Positions 50,290-61,891 of a stretch of DNA of 64,000 nucleotides are shown piece by piece. The stretch's first letter is position 1. Every line of letters begins with the position of its first letter. Where the stretch lies: NCBI RefSeq assembly GCF_003970925.1, contig NZ_RWJF01000001.1, positions 62,001 to 126,000 on the forward strand, written 5' to 3'. The translations under genes and the position numbers were made by a program. The notes below the pieces were generated by a model. It did not search any database. It worked only from the letters and a program-made list of their open reading frames with translations, and was not told the origin of the DNA. Origin of the DNA: Sphingomonas ginkgonis. GTDB lineage: Bacteria; Pseudomonadota; Alphaproteobacteria; Sphingomonadales; Sphingomonadaceae.

Positions 50290-51936
50290 ATGGCGACCTC
50301 GCCTGACCTTGCCGCCGCCACGACGGCCCGGGCCGAGCTCGACGTCTATCTCGCCCGGACCGCCAGCCGCTCGCTGCTGCGGTTCATCACCTGTGGCAGC
50401 GTCGACGATGGCAAGTCGACGCTGATCGGGCGGCTGCTCTACGACAGCAAGCTGCTGTTCGAGGACCAGCTCGCCGCGCTGGAGAGCGACAGCCGGCGGC
50501 AAGGCACGCAGGGCGAGAACATCGACTTCGCGCTGCTGGTCGACGGGCTCGCGGCCGAGCGCGAGCAGGGCATCACCATCGACGTCGCCTACCGCTACTT
50601 CGCGACCGACCAGCGCAAGTTCATCGTCGCCGACACGCCGGGCCACGAGCAGTACACCCGCAACATGGTGACCGGCGCCTCGACCGCCGACCTTGCCGTC
50701 ATCCTGGTCGATGCGCGCAAGGGCGTGCTGACCCAGACGCGGCGACACAGCTATCTCGTCCACCTGCTCGGCATTCGCCAGCTGGTTCTGGCGGTGAACA
50801 AGATGGACCTGGTCGGCTTCGACCAGGCCCGCTTCGACGCCATCGTCGCCGACTACCGCGCCTTCGCCGAGCAGGCCGGCATCCAGCGCTTCACCGCCAT
50901 CCCGCTCTCAGGCCTGACCGGCGACAACGTCACCACCCGCTCCGAGCGCATGCCCTGGTACGAAGGCCCCGCGCTGCTCGAGCAGCTGGAAGGCGTGCCG
51001 GTCGCCGCCCGAGTCACCGAAGCGGCGCCGCTGCGGATGGCGGTCCAGTGGGTCAGCCGGCCGCATCAGAATTTCCGCGGCTATGCCGGGCGGCTTTCGA
51101 GCGGCCGGGTACGCCCCGGAGATGCGGTGACCGTGTTCCCGTCGGGGCAGCGGTCGACGGTCCGGCGGATCGTGACGCTCACCGGCGACCTGCCCGAGGC
51201 GACAGTCGGTCAGTCGGTGACCCTGACGCTGGCCGACGAAATCGACATTTCGCGCGGCGACCTGCTGGTCGGCGGCGGCGACGCCGCGACTCCGGCCGAC
51301 CGGCTTTCCGCCACGCTCGTCTGGATGAGCGACGAGGCGCTGGTGCCGCATCGCAGCTACTGGCTGAAGATGGGGGCGCAGACCGTCTCCGCGAGCATCG
51401 ACGCGCCCGAGGCGATCGTCGACGTCAACACGCTCGAGCGGCACGGCGGCGCGACGCTCGAACTCAACGACATCGGCGAGGTGACGATCGGGCTCGACCG
51501 CGCCGTTCCCGCGGTGCGCTATTCCGACAACCGTCGGCTCGGCGGGTTCATCCTGATCGACAAGCTCAGCAACGCCACGGTCGCCGCGGGGCTGGTGCGC
51601 GACTCCAGCCTGCGCAACGCGCGGCACGCAGCGACCGAGGACGGCGGGATCGTCTGGGTGCTTGGCGAGAAGCGTGCCGACTATGCCGCGCGGGCGCAGC
51701 GGCAGCTGAAGGCGAGCGGCCGCGCCGTCGCCGTGCTGGACGAGCAGGCACTGGCAGGCTTCCCCGGAGCCGATGCGGCGCCAGCGGATCTTGCTCGCGA
51801 GGTGGCCCGTCTGATGAGCGCCGCCGGGGTGCAGGTGCTGATCGCACTCGACGTCGCTGGCGAGCAGGCGACCCCCGGGGGCCGGATCATGGCCAGCAGC
51901 GGCGACCCGCGCGGTGACGACGAATGGGTGATCTGA
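50290..51936 (+). CDS. cysN: Sulfate adenylyltransferase, large subunit, with degenerate CysC-like tail
   Basis: A 548-residue protein. Residues 1-450 are the GTPase subunit of ATP sulfurylase: P-loop [10 protein letters not shown] (35-44), [12 protein letters not shown], and NKMD. Residues about 454-548 follow the outline of a fused APS kinase (IVWVLG.., then RAVAVLDEQ, then [11 protein letters not shown]), but the kinase P-loop GLSGAGKST is replaced by GEKRADYA and about half the domain is missing. APS phosphorylation is therefore unlikely. The domain assignment of the tail is by pattern and should be checked by structure. Confidence 0.9.
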   Translation: MATSPDLAAATTARAELDVYLARTASRSLLRFITCGSVDDGKSTLIGRLLYDSKLLFEDQLAALESDSRRQGTQGENIDFALLVDGLAAEREQGITIDVAYRYFATDQRKFIVADTPGHEQYTRNMVTGASTADLAVILVDARKGVLTQTRRHSYLVHLLGIRQLVLAVNKMDLVGFDQARFDAIVADYRAFAEQAGIQRFTAIPLSGLTGDNVTTRSERMPWYEGPALLEQLEGVPVAARVTEAAPLRMAVQWVSRPHQNFRGYAGRLSSGRVRPGDAVTVFPSGQRSTVRRIVTLTGDLPEATVGQSVTLTLADEIDISRGDLLVGGGDAATPADRLSATLVWMSDEALVPHRSYWLKMGAQTVSASIDAPEAIVDVNTLERHGGATLELNDIGEVTIGLDRAVPAVRYSDNRRLGGFILIDKLSNATVAAGLVRDSSLRNARHAATEDGGIVWVLGEKRADYAARAQRQLKASGRAVAVLDEQALAGFPGADAAPADLAREVARLMSAAGVQVLIALDVAGEQATPGGRIMASSGDPRGDDEWVI

Positions 51937-51971
51937 GCTCCCTCCCCGATCCTCTTCCAGCAGGCCGACCG

Positions 51972-53771
51972 ATGACCATCCACGCTCCTCTTGCCGAAAG
52001 CTCGCTGACGATCGAGCAATGGCAGCATGTGGAGGCGCTCGCGCGCAGCGTCACGCCGGTGCAGGCGCGCTGGCTAAGCGGCTACTTCGCTGGGATCGAC
52101 GCGGGGCTGCTGCGGGCTGGCGAGGGCGAACCGGTGGCAGCGGCGCTCGCGCGAACGCTGACCATTCTCTACGGTACCGAGACCGGCAATGCGCGGGATC
52201 TGGCCAAGCAGCTGGCGGCGAGCGCGACCGAGCGCGGGCTGGCGCCGAAGCTGGCCGATCTCGCCGACTACAAGGCGCGCGGGCTGAAGGACGAGCAGGA
52301 CCTGCTGTTCATCGTCTCGACCGGCGGCGAGGGCGATCCGCCCGCACCGGCGATCGGCTTCTTCGAGTTCCTGGAGGGGCCGCGCGCGCCGAAGCTGCCG
52401 GACGCGCGCTTCGCGGTGCTCGCGCTCGGGGACTCGACCTACGAGCAATATTGCGAGGCGGGGAAGCGGGTCGACAGGCGGATGGAAGAGCTGGGCGCGA
52501 CCCGGCTCGCCGAGCGGATCGACTGCGATATCGACTATGAGGAGCAAGCCGCGGCGTGGAGCGACGCGCTGCTCGACCGGTTGCTGGCGGAGCTGGCTGC
52601 TGCGGGCTCCCCGGCCCAGGCGTCGGCTCGCCCGGTCACGGCGGCTGCGAGCGCGACGCATGACAAGCGCAACCCGTTTGCCGCCACTGTGCTCGAGAAC
52701 ATCCGCATCGTCGGGCGGCACTCGACCAAGGAGACCCGGCACGTCGAACTTGACCTGACCGGGTCGGGGCTCGCCTACCAGCCGGGCGATGCGCTGGGGG
52801 TGGCGGCGCAGAACGGCGCGGGTGCAATCGAGGACCTGCTCGGCGCCTGTGGACTGGGCGGCAGCGAAGAGGTGGCCCTCAAGGGTGCCACCATGCCGCT
52901 CGCCGATGCGCTGAGAGATCGCTTCGAGATCAGCACCGCCTCACCCCGTTTCGCCGAGCAATGGGCGACGCTCAGCGACGCGGCGGAGCTCAAGGCGCTG
53001 GCGGCGGGCGAACCGCATGTGCGGCACGCCTTCCTCGAACAGCATCATGTCGCCGACATCGTCCGCCGCTTCCCCGTGCCTGGGGTCGGCGCGGACGCGC
53101 TGCTTGCCGGCCTGCGTCCACTTCAGCCGCGGCTCTACTCGCTCGCCTCCTCTCAGGCAGCGGTCGGCGACGAGGCGCACCTGACCGTAGCGCCGGTCCG
53201 CTACCAACTGCACGGCTCCGACCGCGGCGGGGTGGCGTCGACCCAGATCGCCGATCGGCTGGAGATGGGCGCGACCGTGCCGGTCTATGTCCAGGAGAAC
53301 CCGCACTTCCGCCTTCCGGGCGACGAGGTTCCGGTAATCATGGTGGGGCCCGGGACCGGGGTCGCGCCGTTCCGTGCCTTCCTCCAGGAACGCGAGGCGC
53401 GCGGCGCACCGGGTCGCAACTGGCTGTTCTTCGGGGAGCGCAACTTCCGCTCCGACTTCCTCTACCAGGTCGAGTGGCAGGAGTGGTTGGAGAAAGGCCC
53501 GCTGACCCGCCTCGACGTCGCCTTCAGCCGCGACGCCGGCGAGAAGGTCTATGTCCAGCACCGCATGCTCGAGCGCTCGGCCGACCTCTACGCGTGGCTT
53601 GAGGAGGGCGCGCATTTCTATGTCTGCGGTAACGCCAAGGCGATGGCGGCGGACGTGCACGGGGCGCTGATCTCCATCGTCGAGCGCGCCGGCGGCCGGA
53701 CCCGCGAGGCGGCCGAAGACTATGTCCGCGAGCTTACCGCCAACCACCGCTACAGCCGCGACGTCTACTGA
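51972..53771 (+). CDS. cysJ: Sulfite reductase flavoprotein (alpha) subunit
   Basis: A 599-residue diflavin reductase passing electrons from NADPH to CysI. The FMN flavodoxin domain is at about 60-205 (ILYGTETGNARDLA, STGGEGDPP, ALGDSTYEQYC), the FAD domain in the middle (RLYSLASS), and the NADPH domain at the C-terminus (VGPGTGVAPFRAFLQER, YVCGNAKAMA), ending RDVY. ATG 51972 is preferred to the open frame reaching back into cysN. It is 8 bases before cysI. Confidence 0.95.
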   Translation: MTIHAPLAESSLTIEQWQHVEALARSVTPVQARWLSGYFAGIDAGLLRAGEGEPVAAALARTLTILYGTETGNARDLAKQLAASATERGLAPKLADLADYKARGLKDEQDLLFIVSTGGEGDPPAPAIGFFEFLEGPRAPKLPDARFAVLALGDSTYEQYCEAGKRVDRRMEELGATRLAERIDCDIDYEEQAAAWSDALLDRLLAELAAAGSPAQASARPVTAAASATHDKRNPFAATVLENIRIVGRHSTKETRHVELDLTGSGLAYQPGDALGVAAQNGAGAIEDLLGACGLGGSEEVALKGATMPLADALRDRFEISTASPRFAEQWATLSDAAELKALAAGEPHVRHAFLEQHHVADIVRRFPVPGVGADALLAGLRPLQPRLYSLASSQAAVGDEAHLTVAPVRYQLHGSDRGGVASTQIADRLEMGATVPVYVQENPHFRLPGDEVPVIMVGPGTGVAPFRAFLQEREARGAPGRNWLFFGERNFRSDFLYQVEWQEWLEKGPLTRLDVAFSRDAGEKVYVQHRMLERSADLYAWLEEGAHFYVCGNAKAMAADVHGALISIVERAGGRTREAAEDYVRELTANHRYSRDVY

Positions 53772-53779
53772 GAAGACCC

Positions 53780-55492
53780 ATGACCGACACCAGCACCATC
53801 GACCGCAGCAAGGACGTCAGCCAGCCCGTCGAGCGGCTCGGCCCGGACGAAGCCCTCAAGCTGCACAGCAACTATCTGCGCGGCCATATCGACGAGGACC
53901 TGCTCGACCGGATCACCGGCGGCGTGACCTTCGCGTCCAACAAGCTGATGAAGTTCCACGGCATCTACCAGCAGGACGACCGCGACATCCGCGACGAGCG
54001 GCGGCGGCAGAAGCTGGAGCCGGCGCACAGCTTCATGGTCCGGGTCCGCCTTCCCGGTGGGATCTGCACGCCCGAGCAATGGCTCAAGGTCGACGAGCTC
54101 GCTCGCGCCCATGGCGGCAACACGATCCGGCTGACGACCCGCCAGACCTTCCAGTTCCACTGGATCGTCAAGGAAGACATCAAGCCGACCATCCAGGGCT
54201 TGCAGCAGGTGCTGCTCGATACGGTCGCGGCGTGCGGCGACGACGCGCGGACGGTGATGGCAACCGCCGATCCGCTCGACAGCGACGTCCATGCCGAGGT
54301 GGCGGCCCTGTCCCGGCAGCTCAGCGACCATGTCATCCCCAAGACCCGCGCTTATGCCGAGATCTGGTACGGGCAGGAGAAGGTCGCGACCACCGACGAC
54401 GAGGAACCTTTCTACGGCCGGACCTATCTTCCGCGGAAGTTCAAGATCGGCTTTGCGGTCCCGCCGTTCAACGATATCGACATCTACACGCAGGACATGG
54501 GGTTCATCGCCATCGTCGGCGACGAGGGCGTGGAAGGTTTCAACCTGACGATCGGCGGCGGCATGGGCCGCAACGACCAGGACTTGAACACCTATGCCCG
54601 GCTCGGCGACGTGGTCGGCTATTTTCCCAAGGAGCGGTTGCTTGCCGTCGCCGATGCGGTGATGAGCGTCCAGCGCGACTACGGCAATCGCGCCGAGCGA
54701 AGCCGCGCCCGGTTTAAATATACGGTCGACGACAAGGGCCTCGGTTTCATCGTCGCGGCCATCGAGGAGCGCAGCGGCGCCCCGCTTGAGCCGGTCCGGC
54801 CCTTCGCGTTCGAGAGCAATGGCGATGCCTATGGCTGGCGGGTCACCGACCGCGGCCTGTTCAACTATGGTCTTTTCATCGAGAACGGCCGGATCGCCGG
54901 GCGGATGATGGACGGAATCGCTGCGATTGCCCGGGTTCACTCGGGCCAGATCCGGCTCACCCCCAACCAGAGCCTGAACATCGCCGGGATCGAGCCGGCG
55001 CGAAAGCCGATCATCGAGGCGCTGCTGAGCGAATATGGGCTGCTGGGGAGCGATCAGGGCAGCGCTCTGCGGCTGAACTCGATGGCTTGCGTCGCGCTTC
55101 CGACCTGTCCGCTGGCGATGGCGGAGGCGGAGCGCTACCTCCCCGAACTCGTCACGAAGATCGAGGGCCTGCTCGCCGAGCACGGGCTCAGCGACGAGCC
55201 GATCACCATCCGCATGACCGGCTGCCCCAACGGCTGCGCCCGCCCCTATGTCGCTGAGATTGCGCTGACCGGCCGTGCGCCGGGCAAATATAATCTTTGG
55301 CTCGGCGCCGGTTTCCACGGCCAGCGGCTGAGCCGGCTGGTCGCGGAGAATATCGGAGAGGCGACCATCCTCGACATCCTCTCGGGCTATTTCGCCGCCT
55401 TCGCCGAGCGGCGCAAACCGGGGCAGCATTTCGGCGACTTCGTCGATTCCGAGCTCGACCGGGCGGCGGATCTCAGCGCCTTGACCGTGTGA
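53780..55492 (+). CDS. cysI: Sulfite reductase hemoprotein (beta) subunit
   Basis: A 570-residue siroheme/[4Fe-4S] enzyme reducing sulfite to sulfide. Cluster cysteines are in CVALPTC (about 435-441) and TGCPNGCARP (about 480), and siroheme-binding basic residues in TTRQTFQFHW. Order and spacing with cysJ are those of the NADPH-dependent enzyme. Confidence 0.95.
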   Translation: MTDTSTIDRSKDVSQPVERLGPDEALKLHSNYLRGHIDEDLLDRITGGVTFASNKLMKFHGIYQQDDRDIRDERRRQKLEPAHSFMVRVRLPGGICTPEQWLKVDELARAHGGNTIRLTTRQTFQFHWIVKEDIKPTIQGLQQVLLDTVAACGDDARTVMATADPLDSDVHAEVAALSRQLSDHVIPKTRAYAEIWYGQEKVATTDDEEPFYGRTYLPRKFKIGFAVPPFNDIDIYTQDMGFIAIVGDEGVEGFNLTIGGGMGRNDQDLNTYARLGDVVGYFPKERLLAVADAVMSVQRDYGNRAERSRARFKYTVDDKGLGFIVAAIEERSGAPLEPVRPFAFESNGDAYGWRVTDRGLFNYGLFIENGRIAGRMMDGIAAIARVHSGQIRLTPNQSLNIAGIEPARKPIIEALLSEYGLLGSDQGSALRLNSMACVALPTCPLAMAEAERYLPELVTKIEGLLAEHGLSDEPITIRMTGCPNGCARPYVAEIALTGRAPGKYNLWLGAGFHGQRLSRLVAENIGEATILDILSGYFAAFAERRKPGQHFGDFVDSELDRAADLSALTV

Positions 55493-55514
55493 CGGCCGGG
55501 TGGGAGGGAACGGC

Positions 55515-56288
55515 ATGTTCGTCCCGCCCGACCTTGCCGACTTCGCGCTCGAGCTGGCGCGGCTCGCGCGGCGCGAAACGCTGCCCCGCTTCGCCGCCGG
55601 CGTCGAGGCCAGCGACAAGGGTGGCCGCGAGTTCGACCCGGTCACGGAGGCCGACCGCGAGGCCGAGCGGGCGATGCGCGAGGCCATTGCTGCGCGCTTC
55701 CCCGATCATGGGATCCGCGGCGAGGAGTTCGGCGACCGGCCGGGCGACAGCCGGTGGAGCTGGTCGCTCGATCCGGTCGACGGCACCCGCAGCTTCATCT
55801 GCGGCCTGCCGAGCTGGGTGACTCTGATCGCGCTGTTGGACCAAGGCCGTCCTGTTCTCGGCGTGATCGACGCACCGGTGCTGAATGAGACCAACCTTGG
55901 CCATGACAAAACCGCGCGGGTCGGCGACCAGCCGGCGAGCACCAGCGGCTGCGTGCGGCTTGCCGATGCGCGACTGTCGACCACAGACCCCTGCATGTTC
56001 GGTGGTGCCGACGCGTCGGGGTTCGATGCCGTTCGCCGCGCGGCCAAGGTCGCCCGCTATGGACTCGACGGGTACGCCTACGCCCGGCTCGCGGCGGGGC
56101 GGCTCGATCTCGTCATCGAGAACCAGCTCAAGCCGCACGACTACAACGCGCTGATTCCGGTGATCCGCGCGTCCGGCGGACATATCGGCGACTGGCGGGG
56201 CGGCGAGGATTTCGGGTCGGGCGCCGTCGTCGCGGCGGCGTCCCGCGCGCTCTACGACGAGGCGGTGGCGCTGCTGCGCTCGGCGTGA
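55515..56288 (+). CDS. hisN: Inositol-monophosphatase-family phosphatase, likely histidinol-phosphatase
   Basis: A 257-residue Mg-dependent phosphatase. Motif 1 is DPVTEADREAE, the metal site is LDPVDGTRSFICGLPSW, and the C-terminal site is HDYNALIPVIRASGG. The stretch after DGT (RSFICGLPSWVTLIALL) is the HisN pattern rather than CysQ or SuhB. HisB here is only the dehydratase, so a separate histidinol-phosphatase is required, and this gene lies next to the his operon. ATG 55515 has GGAGGG six bases upstream. It lies 22 bases after cysI in the same direction. CysQ remains the alternative. Confidence 0.75.
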   Translation: MFVPPDLADFALELARLARRETLPRFAAGVEASDKGGREFDPVTEADREAERAMREAIAARFPDHGIRGEEFGDRPGDSRWSWSLDPVDGTRSFICGLPSWVTLIALLDQGRPVLGVIDAPVLNETNLGHDKTARVGDQPASTSGCVRLADARLSTTDPCMFGGADASGFDAVRRAAKVARYGLDGYAYARLAAGRLDLVIENQLKPHDYNALIPVIRASGGHIGDWRGGEDFGSGAVVAAASRALYDEAVALLRSA

Positions 56289-56911
56289 CGTTCGCGGAGG
56301 ATGGCGACCACCTCCTCCCATCGCATCCCCTTGGCCTCGAACAGCACGGCGAGGTGGTAGAGAAGGTCCGCGGTTTCCTCGGCGATCCCGCGATTGTCGC
56401 GCGTGACTGCAGCGAGCGCGATCTCGACGCCTTCCTCGCCGATCTTCTGCGCGATGCGCTCGGGCCCGCGCGCGAGCAACTTGCGGGTGTAGCTGGTCTC
56501 GTCGGCCAAACCGGCGCGAGCGGCGACGATCGCGGAAAGCTCCGCCAGCCACGCCGGCCCGGCCGGCTCGCTCCCGCCGAAGCAACTCGCCGTGCCCTCG
56601 TGGCAGGTAGGACCGACTGGATCGGCGATGACCAAGAGAGCGTCGCCGTCGCAGTCCTCGTGCACGGCGACGAGGTTCAGCAGGTTGCCGCTGCTTTCGC
56701 CCTTGGTCCAGAGTCGCTGCCTGGAGCGGCTGAAGAAGGTCACCCGGCGCGTCTCCAGCGTCGCTGCGAGCGCGGCCCGGTCCATATAGCCGAGCATCAG
56801 CACGCGTCCGCTCGCCCCGTCCTGAACGATCGCCGGAAGCAGCCCGTCCATCTTCGCCCATGCGAGCGCGTCGAAGGCGTCGGCGCTCAGCGGCGCATTT
56901 CGATCCCGCAT
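56252..56911 (-). CDS. hisIE: Bifunctional phosphoribosyl-AMP cyclohydrolase / phosphoribosyl-ATP pyrophosphatase
   Basis: A 219-residue fusion for steps 2 and 3 of histidine synthesis. HisI is residues 1-125 (LWTKGESSGN, HEDCDGDALL, and zinc-site PTCHEGTASCF). HisE is about 130-219 (YTRKLLARGPERIAQKIGEE, EETADLLYHLAVLF). It overlaps the 3' end of hisF by 25 bases and its own 3' end overlaps the convergent hisN by 37 bases, so both C-termini share DNA. It is the last gene of the his operon. Confidence 0.93.
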   Translation of the reverse strand: MRDRNAPLSADAFDALAWAKMDGLLPAIVQDGASGRVLMLGYMDRAALAATLETRRVTFFSRSRQRLWTKGESSGNLLNLVAVHEDCDGDALLVIADPVGPTCHEGTASCFGGSEPAGPAWLAELSAIVAARAGLADETSYTRKLLARGPERIAQKIGEEGVEIALAAVTRDNRGIAEETADLLYHLAVLFEAKGMRWEEVVAILRERHAERSSATASS

Positions 56912-57654
56912 GAGACCAGATACTCCTTGAGGTCGGGAATGGCGATCAGCCGGTCGTGAAACACGGTCGCGGCGAGCGCGCCGCTGCAGCCGATCGCGAA
57001 GGCTTCGCGAAAATGCCCGGGCTTGCCGGCGCCGCCACTGGCGATGACGGGCACGGTCACCGCATCGATCAGCGCGGCGGTGTGGGCGAGGTCGTAGCCG
57101 GTGCGAACGCCGTCCTTGCTCATGCAGTTGAGGACGATCTCGCCCGCCCCGCGCTCCGTCGCCTCGACCGCCCAGGCAATCGCCTCGCGCCCGCTGTCGC
57201 GCATCGCATCGGGGCTGCCGGTGTACTGCTTGACGAGGAAGCGGCCGTCGGGTGCGGCGAAACTGTCGATCCCGAGCACGACGCATTGGCTGCCGAAGTC
57301 GCGCGCTAGTTCCTCAATCAGCGCTGGCCGTTCGAGCGCGGGCGAATTGACCGACAGCTTGTCCGCGCCATGATCGAGGCAGGCGGCGCCCTGGTCGCGG
57401 GTGCGGATCCCGCCGGCGACGGTGAAGGGAATGTCGATGACCTTGGCGACTTGCCGAACCCAGTCGAGGTCGAGCGTGCGGCCTTCCGCGCTGGCGGTAA
57501 TGTCGTAGAAGACCAGCTCGTCGGCGCCCTCGTCGCGGTAGCGCAGCGCCTGTTCGACGATGTCGCCGGCGTCGCGATGGTCGCGGAACTGGACCCCCTT
57601 GACCACCCGGCCGTCCTTGACGTCGAGGCAGGGGATGATCCTAGGCGCGGGCAA
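56887..57654 (-). CDS. hisF: Imidazole glycerol phosphate synthase, cyclase subunit
   Basis: A 255-residue TIM barrel with catalytic Asp11 in RIIPCLDVKDG, the second Asp in LGIDSF, and phosphate loops VAGGIRTRD and ASGGAGKPGHF. The start is set at TTG 57654, with GGAGG nine bases upstream; another TTG at 57672 would add six residues. It overlaps hisA by 14 bases and works with HisH. Confidence 0.93.
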   Translation of the reverse strand: MPAPRIIPCLDVKDGRVVKGVQFRDHRDAGDIVEQALRYRDEGADELVFYDITASAEGRTLDLDWVRQVAKVIDIPFTVAGGIRTRDQGAACLDHGADKLSVNSPALERPALIEELARDFGSQCVVLGIDSFAAPDGRFLVKQYTGSPDAMRDSGREAIAWAVEATERGAGEIVLNCMSKDGVRTGYDLAHTAALIDAVTVPVIASGGAGKPGHFREAFAIGCSGALAATVFHDRLIAIPDLKEYLVSCGIEMRR

Positions 57655-58360
57655 GGCCGAGCGCCTCCGCAAGATCGAGCTGCCCTTCCCACAAAGCCTT
57701 GCCGACGATCGCGCCGTCGGTGCGCAGCCGGCGCAGGTCGTTCAGCGAGGTCACGCCGCCCGAGGCCTGCACCTTCAGCTGCGGCAGGCGTCGGGCAACC
57801 TCCTCGTAGAGGGCGAAGTTCGGGCCCTGCAGCATGCCGTCAAGCCCAATGTCGGTGAGCAGCAGGTGGACGGCGGTCGGAAAGCGCGCGGCGACATCCC
57901 ACAGGCTGAGGCCGGTGTCCTCGGTCCAGCCGCTGACCGCGACCATCGGGTTGCCGCCTGCCATCCGGACATCGAGCGAAAGGGTGATCCGCTCGGGCCC
58001 GAACTCGTCGATCCAGGCGGCGACGGTGTCGGGCTGCTTGACCGCGAGGCTCCCGATCACCACCCGGCCGACGCCCGCGTCGACCATGCGTGCGAGCTGG
58101 TCGCGGGTACGGAAACCGCCGGCGACCTGGAGCTTGAGCGGCGCCGCGCGGGCGAGATCGGCGATGAGGTCGTGCTGGCGCGGTTCGCCCGCCCGGGCGC
58201 CGTCGAGGTCAACGATGTGCGCCCAGGTCGCATCCGCTTCGGCGAACCCGCGCAGCGCCGCGATGGGTTCGGCGGAATAGGTGGTGCGATCGTCGAAGCG
58301 GCCCTGGCGGAGCCGCACGGCCGAGCCGCCCATCAGGTCCATGGCAGGGTAGAGGATCAC
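57641..58360 (-). CDS. hisA: ProFAR isomerase
   Basis: A 239-residue TIM barrel paralogous to HisF, with catalytic Asp8 in YPAMDLMGG, the second acid in LLLTDIGLDG, and VAGGFRTRDQ. The GTG start overlaps the hisH stop (GTGA). Confidence 0.95.
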   Translation of the reverse strand: MILYPAMDLMGGSAVRLRQGRFDDRTTYSAEPIAALRGFAEADATWAHIVDLDGARAGEPRQHDLIADLARAAPLKLQVAGGFRTRDQLARMVDAGVGRVVIGSLAVKQPDTVAAWIDEFGPERITLSLDVRMAGGNPMVAVSGWTEDTGLSLWDVAARFPTAVHLLLTDIGLDGMLQGPNFALYEEVARRLPQLKVQASGGVTSLNDLRRLRTDGAIVGKALWEGQLDLAEALGLARA

Positions 58361-58931
58361 GACAGGAAGGCTTTCAGGAAACGCGCGCCGGCCTCGCCGC
58401 TGCGCTCGGGATGGAACTGCGCGCCGAGCCAGTTGCCGGAGCGGACGACCGCGCTGATCGGGCGGACGTGCTCGGCCGACGCGGCGGTCGCGGGACCGAT
58501 GTCGGCGGCATAGCCGTGCGCAAAGTAGAGATAGTCGCCGGTGTCGAGGCCGAGATCCTCGTCGCTGACCGACACTTTGCTCCAGCCCATGTGCGGCACG
58601 GGCAAACCCGGCGCCGGTTCGAGCGCGCGCACCCGGCCAGGGACAATCCCGAGGCCCTCCGTATCGGCTTCCTCGCTGCCGTCGAACAGCAGCTGCATGC
58701 CGAGGCAGATGCCGAGCGCGGGTTGCCTGAGCGTCGGCAGAAGACGATCCAGCTCCCGCGCGCGAAGCTGCTCCATCGCATGTCCCGCCGCGCCGACGCC
58801 GGGGAGGAGGACGCGGTCGGCCGAGGCGAGATCCTCCGGGTCGCCCGTCAGCAGCGGCTCGACTCCGAACCGTCCGAACGACAGCATCAGCGAGCCGATG
58901 TTGCCGCAGCCATAGTCGACGATGGCGAGCT

Positions 58932-58935
<4 letters not shown>
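58357..58935 (-). CDS. hisH: Imidazole glycerol phosphate synthase, glutaminase subunit
   Basis: A 192-residue class I glutamine amidotransferase with oxyanion loop PGVGAAGHAM and nucleophile Cys77 in GICLGMQLLF, plus the catalytic His in GAQFHPERSGE. The GTG start overlaps the hisCB stop. Ammonia is passed to HisF. Confidence 0.95.
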
Positions 58936-60595
<1,660 letters not shown>

Positions 60596-60599
<4 letters not shown>

Positions 60600-61891
60600 G
60601 CCGCGGGCTCCAGCCGGCAATCGGCCGAGCGGGCGTGGGCTTCCAGCCCCTCCATCCGGGCGAGGGTCGCGGCCGGGCCAGCAATGCGCGCGGCGGCGGC
60701 GGGGGTCACGGTCTGCACGCTCATCGCCTTCATGAAGCTGTAGACGCTGATCCCGCCCCAGGCGCGGGCGGCGCCGTCGGTGGGCAGGACATGGCTGGAC
60801 CCGGCAAGATAGTCGCCAAAGGTCTCGGAGGCCGTGCAGCCGGCGAACACCGCGCCGGCGTTGCGGATCGCGGGCAGCAGCGCATCGGGATCGCTCACCG
60901 CGAGGCTGAGATGTTCGGGCGCATAGGTGTTGGCGACCTCGGCGGCGGCGGCGAGATTGGCGGTGAGGACGAAGCGTGCGGCCTTCAGCGAGCGGCGCGC
61001 GAGATCGGCGCGGGGGAGCGTGGCGACCTGCTGTTCGACCTGTCCGCGTATCGCTTCTAGCAGCGGCTGCGACGGCGTGGCGAGCAGTACCTGCGCGGCG
61101 GAGTCATGTTCGGCCTGGCTGAGCAGATCGGCGGCGACGGTGCGGGGGTTGGCGCGGTCGTCGGCGATGACCATCAGCTCGCTCGGACCCGCGGGCATGT
61201 CGATCGCGGGACCGTGCGCCATGCTGGCGACGAGCCGCTTGGCCTCCGCGACCCAGGCGTTGCCGGGGCCGCAGATCTTGTCGCAGCGGGGGATTGGGCC
61301 GGCGCCGAACGCCAGCGCGGCGATTCCCTGCGCGCCGCCGACGGTCCAGACCGTGTCGACTCCCGACAGTTCGGCAGCGAGCGCGACGACCGGGTCCAGC
61401 CCGCCTTGAGCCCGCGGCGGCGTGATCACCACCAGTTCGCGCACGCCGGCAGCCTGGGCGGGAATGGCCAGCATGAGGAGGGTCGAGAAGAGCGGCGTCC
61501 TGCCGCCCGGGACGTAGAGGCCGACCCGGTCGATCGCGCGCCACAGCTTGCGGACGGTGAGCCCGGGCATCGTCTCGACCGCAATGTCGGCGGGGCGGCT
61601 CGCCGCGTGGAAGGCGCGGACGTTGGCGGCGGCGAGCTCGATGGCGGCGACCTGTTCGGCTGCGAGCGTGCGGCGCGCCTCCGCCGCGATCGGCGAGACC
61701 GTGACCGGGCGCGGAGCTTCGCCGTCGATCCGCTCGGCGATGGCGGCGAGCGCATCCCAGCCGCCATCGCGGACCTGGTCGACGATGCTGCGCACGCCGT
61801 CCTGCAACGCGGGGTCGCTGCGCTGCGCCGGACGAGCGAGCGCCGCCTCGCGCTCGGCCGGGCCGAGCTCTTCCCAGACCAGCGTCTTCAC
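60596..61891 (-). CDS. hisD: Histidinol dehydrogenase
   Basis: A 431-residue zinc enzyme oxidising histidinol to histidine. It has VGLYVPGGRTPLFSTLLM, CGPGNAWVAEAKR, MPAGPSELMVIAD and the catalytic APEHLSL. The GTG start overlaps the hisG stop (GTGA); the longer open frame upstream is the shadow of hisG. Confidence 0.95.

Noticed and set aside
53765..55687. Long open frame antisense to cysI (640 codons)
   Set aside because: Shadow of cysI; spans the cysI-hisN boundary without any family signal.
55515..56288. CysQ (PAP phosphatase) as first-choice name
   Set aside because: The residues after DPVDGT match HisN better, APS-type sulfur assimilation makes little PAP, and a histidinol-phosphatase is otherwise missing.
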